A stretch of DNA of 15,752 bases, from the NCBI GenBank assembly GCA_964601515.1, contig CAZRNU010000066.1:1-15752 (forward strand). Reading direction: 5' to 3'. Source of the stretch: PWND01 sp964601515. GTDB lineage: Bacteria; Bacteroidota; Bacteroidia; Bacteroidales; UBA7960. This document shows positions 12,702 to 15,752 of the stretch, in pieces; positions within the stretch are counted from its first letter, which is position 1; each line of letters starts with the position of its first letter. The translations under genes and the position numbers were made by a program. The notes beneath the pieces were generated by a model that was given only the letters and a program-made list of their open reading frames with translations, searched no databases and had not been told where the DNA came from.

Positions 12702-15632
12702 CTACCCCCTCGGATCTTCTTTCATCCCCACCCTCGCCATTTTCTCTACAACAATATGAGGCACTCCGAACTCTTCATTTACCTTGCCGGCAATAAGATA
12801 TACGCCCTGTCCTCTGAAAGGATATTGCTTTGATGTTGCAGGGAAGTGCACGGTGTCGAAAAGGTTTCCCTCATGGTCCATAAAGCAGCCGAAGTGCATC
12901 AGCTCTTTCTTTACTGTTCTGACATATTTGATTGTTACAAGAAAGCCTGTGAGTCTAACGTTTTTGCCGACATTTTCCATGAGGTTTTTTACGCTTATAT
13001 CTCCTCTGAATGAGGTTTTTACAAGGTCGAAATGGCTTTGTGTAACAGGGAAACCTAGCAGTTCTATCTCATCATAAGCTTCCTGAACAGAGCAAAACTC
13101 AGGGCTTGGCAAATTGTAGTCTTTTACCGGCGGGTGAAACAATGACGCAGTTGGCTCGTAGGTTTTGCCTGCAAGCATGTGGGCTTTCCACATCAGTTGG
13201 GCTTTGTGTATGCCTGTATAACGAAATGCATTTATCCTTATCAGTACTATAAGTTGCTCAAGTGAAATGTTTGTCCTGTCAACAAAATCTTCAAGAGAAA
13301 CATAATTCCCGTTTTTAATTCTTTCTTTATCAATGAGTTTTGCAATTTTTGTTTCAAGGTTTGAAATGTGAATGAATCCAATGTAAATGTTTTTTCCCTT
13401 AATGCAGCTTGTATAATTACTGTTATTTACGCATGGAAGCTCTATGGTTGCCCCAAGTCTTTTTGCCTCATTCAAATAGACAAAAGTCTGGTAAAACCCT
13501 CCGAAATTATTTACTACGGCTGTCATAAATTCTAGAGGGTAGTAGGCTTTGAGATACATGCTCTGGTAGCTTTCCACGGCAAAGGAAGCGGAGTGAGCTT
13601 TAGAGAATGAATACCCTGCAAATGACTCTATCTGTCTCCAAACTTCTTTTGTAATTTCATCAGGATAGCCTTTCTCTTTGCAGTTTTCGAAAAATTTTTG
13701 GATTATTCTTTGCATTTCTTTTTTGGAACGATGCTTTCCACTCATAGCCCGCCTTAGAATATCTGCATCAGCAAGGTCTAATCCGGCAAAGTGGCTGCAA
13801 ACTTTCAGTACATCTTCCTGGTAAACCATTATACCATAAGTTTCTTTCAGAATATTTTCCATCACAGGATGTAGATACTCGAAAGAATTCGGGTTATTGA
13901 ACCTTATAATGTACTCCTTCATCATCCCCGAACGAGCAACTCCAGGGCGTATGATAGAACTTGCTGCCGTGAGGCTGATATAATTGTCGCACTTCAGTTT
14001 TTTCAACAAACCTCTCATGGCAGGGCTTTCAATATAGAAACAGCCTAAAGTTTCTCCCGAAATCAGCAGTTCTTTCACTTTGGGGTCTGTTTTAAGCTTG
14101 TCAATTTTGTGAACATCAACATTCACATTATAATTTTCTTTCACAATCTGAACACAATCATTAATATGCCCTATGCCTCTCTGGCTAAGAATGTCAATCT
14201 TTTCAAAGCCAAGATCTTCGGCGGTGTACATATCCCACTGCACAGTAGGAAGGTTTTTGGGAGGCAAATCGAGTGCAGAATAATAATTGATTGGCTTCTC
14301 GCTGATAAGCACACCGCCTGCGTGTATGCTGCGCAGGTTGGGGAAGTCGGCAATTCTTTCTGCCATCTTCAAGATGTGTGCATAAATCTTATCCGGCTCA
14401 TTTCTTGACTCCATCTGCAAAACAAGATTGTCAATCTCAGACTTTGGCAAGCCCATCACTTTGCTTAGTTCTCTGATTGTAGAACGGTCGCGGAAAGTGC
14501 TGATTGTTCCTAAAAGCGCGGTATGTTCCCTACCGTAGCGCTTGAAAATGTAATCGTGAACATGGTCGCGGTCTTTCCATGAAAAATCAATATCAAAGTC
14601 GGGCGGACTTGTACGTTTTGGGTTGATAAATCTCTCGAAATAGAGGTCAAGTTCAATGGGGTCAACGTTTGTTATTCTCAGGCAGTACGCCACAATGCTG
14701 TTTGAACCGCTAACACGACAAACATGATAAAAACCCCGAGACATTGAATAACGGATTATATACCATCTTATTAAAAAGTATGATGAAAAACCGAGTTTGT
14801 CTATAATCTCCAGTTCATGATGAATTCTTCTTAGTGCTTCTTTGTTGGATTTGTCATAACGATACTCAAAGCCATCCATTGTCAATTTTTCGAGAAGTTG
14901 CTTATCATCGTAATGGCTTGATGTAAAGATTTTTTTGTTTTTAACGGATTTGAAGTCGAATTCCATGTGGCAGCTACTGAGAAGTTTTTCGGAGTTTGAA
15001 ATGAGGTAAGGAAAAATCTCAAACTTTTTTTTCAGTACATCCGGCGGTAAAAGAACATCCGAAGGCATAGCTGTCTGATTTTGCTGCAGCCTGCTGATAA
15101 TAATGTTGTGGTCAACTGCTCTTAGATGACGATGCACTTCAAAATCTGAGGGAGAGGCAAGGCTTGATGTGTGCAACATTACAAGTTTTTCCATTTGCTC
15201 CTTAAGTGTGGAAAGGTGCAGCATGGTGAGATCTTTGTGTCGTATCCCGATGAACTCGTGCTCAGCTAAAATGTCGGGTACATTGTTTACAGGATATATT
15301 GCAAAAGTGTTTTCGTTTACAGGAAAACGGCAGGGCAGGGGAGTTTTGTTAAGATTATGATGACTCAGAAATTTGTTGATGTGAAAGTATCCTTCAGGAT
15401 TTTTAGCTATTACGATGTATAAAAGTTTATCTCCATCACGAAACTCAATGCCTGCAACAGCTTCTATCCCGTGGTCATTGCAAAGCTTTACAAACTCAGG
15501 CATTGCGGTAGAGTTGTTGATGTCGGTAAGAGCTAGTTTTGTGATGCCTTTTTCTTTGGCTTGTATAATAAGTTCTTCCGACGACATTGTGCCGTAACGC
15601 AGGCTGTAATATGTGTGGTTGTTGAGGTACAT
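12702..15632 (-). CDS. dnaE: Short DNA polymerase III alpha subunit, DnaE2/ImuC-like
   Basis: The protein has 976 aa, shorter than a replicative DnaE (about 1,150 or more). The N-terminal PHP domain lacks most metal ligands (NNHTYYSLRYG, ALTDINN), so it should not proofread. The palm aspartates are present: Asp345 and Asp347 in PPDFDIDF and Asp480 in FEKIDIL. Further family motifs are IIRPGVARSGMMKEYI, GIMVYQEDVLKV, ILRRAMSGKH and FAGYSFSKAHSASFAV. An OB-fold region near 870-960 (VRLTGFLVTIKYVRTVKK) ends the protein. Short DnaE proteins of this kind usually act in error-prone, damage-induced synthesis with a Y-family polymerase or ImuB; no such partner lies in the window. Oddly, the conserved GRGSGAN-type palm loop reads CRVSGSN here (residues ~305-311). 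An octamer repeat array abuts the start codon. Confidence 0.9.
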   Translation of the reverse strand: MYLNNHTYYSLRYGTMSSEELIIQAKEKGITKLALTDINNSTAMPEFVKLCNDHGIEAVAGIEFRDGDKLLYIVIAKNPEGYFHINKFLSHHNLNKTPLPCRFPVNENTFAIYPVNNVPDILAEHEFIGIRHKDLTMLHLSTLKEQMEKLVMLHTSSLASPSDFEVHRHLRAVDHNIIISRLQQNQTAMPSDVLLPPDVLKKKFEIFPYLISNSEKLLSSCHMEFDFKSVKNKKIFTSSHYDDKQLLEKLTMDGFEYRYDKSNKEALRRIHHELEIIDKLGFSSYFLIRWYIIRYSMSRGFYHVCRVSGSNSIVAYCLRITNVDPIELDLYFERFINPKRTSPPDFDIDFSWKDRDHVHDYIFKRYGREHTALLGTISTFRDRSTIRELSKVMGLPKSEIDNLVLQMESRNEPDKIYAHILKMAERIADFPNLRSIHAGGVLISEKPINYYSALDLPPKNLPTVQWDMYTAEDLGFEKIDILSQRGIGHINDCVQIVKENYNVNVDVHKIDKLKTDPKVKELLISGETLGCFYIESPAMRGLLKKLKCDNYISLTAASSIIRPGVARSGMMKEYIIRFNNPNSFEYLHPVMENILKETYGIMVYQEDVLKVCSHFAGLDLADADILRRAMSGKHRSKKEMQRIIQKFFENCKEKGYPDEITKEVWRQIESFAGYSFSKAHSASFAVESYQSMYLKAYYPLEFMTAVVNNFGGFYQTFVYLNEAKRLGATIELPCVNNSNYTSCIKGKNIYIGFIHISNLETKIAKLIDKERIKNGNYVSLEDFVDRTNISLEQLIVLIRINAFRYTGIHKAQLMWKAHMLAGKTYEPTASLFHPPVKDYNLPSPEFCSVQEAYDEIELLGFPVTQSHFDLVKTSFRGDISVKNLMENVGKNVRLTGFLVTIKYVRTVKKELMHFGCFMDHEGNLFDTVHFPATSKQYPFRGQGVYLIAGKVNEEFGVPHIVVEKMARVGMKEDPRG

Positions 15633-15688
15633 TTTGATAATTGATTAATGAGTTAATGTGCCAATATGCCAATGTGTTAATGTGGTAA
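15633..15688. repeat. Octamer tandem array (7 units), directly before the polymerase start codon
   Basis: Seven 8-nt units without indels start at the base next to the minus-strand ATG: TTTGATAA, TTGATTAA, TGAGTTAA, TGTGCCAA, TATGCCAA, TGTGTTAA and TGTGGTAA. They share unit, period and plus-strand orientation with the array at 2675-2738. The array replaces the normal ribosome-binding region of the polymerase gene. Confidence 0.8.
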
Positions 15689-15697
15689 TGGATTTAG

Positions 15698-15731
15698 CAC
15701 GTCACCTCGAGCGTTAGCGAGAGGTCCCGTG
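15698..15731. repeat. REP-like hairpin at the right end of the window
   Basis: The arms CACG-TC-ACCTC (15698-15708) and GAGGT-CC-CGTG (15721-15731) pair outside a two-base symmetric internal loop. A second small internal loop and the pairs GC/GC enclose the tip around GTTA. It is the same kind of structured intergenic element as REP/RAYT substrates, but its sequence is unrelated to the 30-bp palindrome at 3964-3993. Confidence 0.5.
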
Positions 15732-15752
15732 GATTAAAGAGAATCCCTTTGA

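Overview
This is a low-GC window from a member of the Bacteroidota, probably an environmental lineage. Four things point there: a protein with a type IX secretion (por) C-terminal sorting domain; gene upstream regions with the Bacteroidota -7 promoter motif TAnnTTTG (8-15, 1110-1117, 4348-4355, 5652-5659, 11488-11495, and minus strand 10843-10836); a RhuM-family protein of Bacteroidota type; and a short DnaE of the type common as a second polymerase in this phylum.

Layout, left to right. (1) 60-908: a RhuM-type DNA-binding protein fused to a PLD-like C-terminal region, followed by a repeat-rich gap. (2) 1148-7283, plus strand: a compact acyl-assembly block. It holds a B12-binding-type radical SAM enzyme, a 3-hydroxyacyl-CoA dehydrogenase-family protein, a 5'-truncated REP-associated tyrosine transposase, then a FabF-type ketosynthase, an acyl carrier protein, an AcpS-type phosphopantetheinyl transferase and a divergent FabD-like acyltransferase. 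The last three genes are nearly or actually overlapping. (3) 7276-10803, minus strand, convergent on the block: a PKD/T9SS-secreted protein, a second B12-binding-type radical SAM enzyme and a probable outer-membrane beta-barrel protein, in that transcriptional order. (4) 10824-11114, minus: an XRE antitoxin-like regulator with no visible toxin. (5) 11115-11521: a gene-free stretch of hairpin repeats and a 60-bp palindrome holding the promoter of an AAA_14/DUF4143 ATPase (11522-12646, plus). (6) 12702-15632, minus: a short DnaE2/ImuC-like DNA polymerase III alpha subunit. Octamer repeats and a REP-like hairpin lie between its start codon and the window end.

How the genes may work together. The ketosynthase, carrier protein, carrier-activating enzyme and acyltransferase form a minimal dissociated fatty-acid/polyketide-type unit. 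The dehydrogenase could reduce the beta-keto group. A B12-type radical SAM enzyme upstream, and a second one converging from the other side, could modify the acyl chain or a lipid made from it. No dehydratase, enoyl reductase, FabG or thioesterase is visible, so the product cannot be named. The secreted protein and beta-barrel beside the second radical SAM enzyme hint at an envelope role, but that is inference.

The window is also rich in small repeats. It has two arrays of the same 8-nt unit sitting exactly at gene boundaries, a 30-bp perfect palindrome inserted in frame in the transposase remnant, three copies of a GCGTAGCAGC hairpin family, paired GC-rich hairpins and a REP-like hairpin at the right end.
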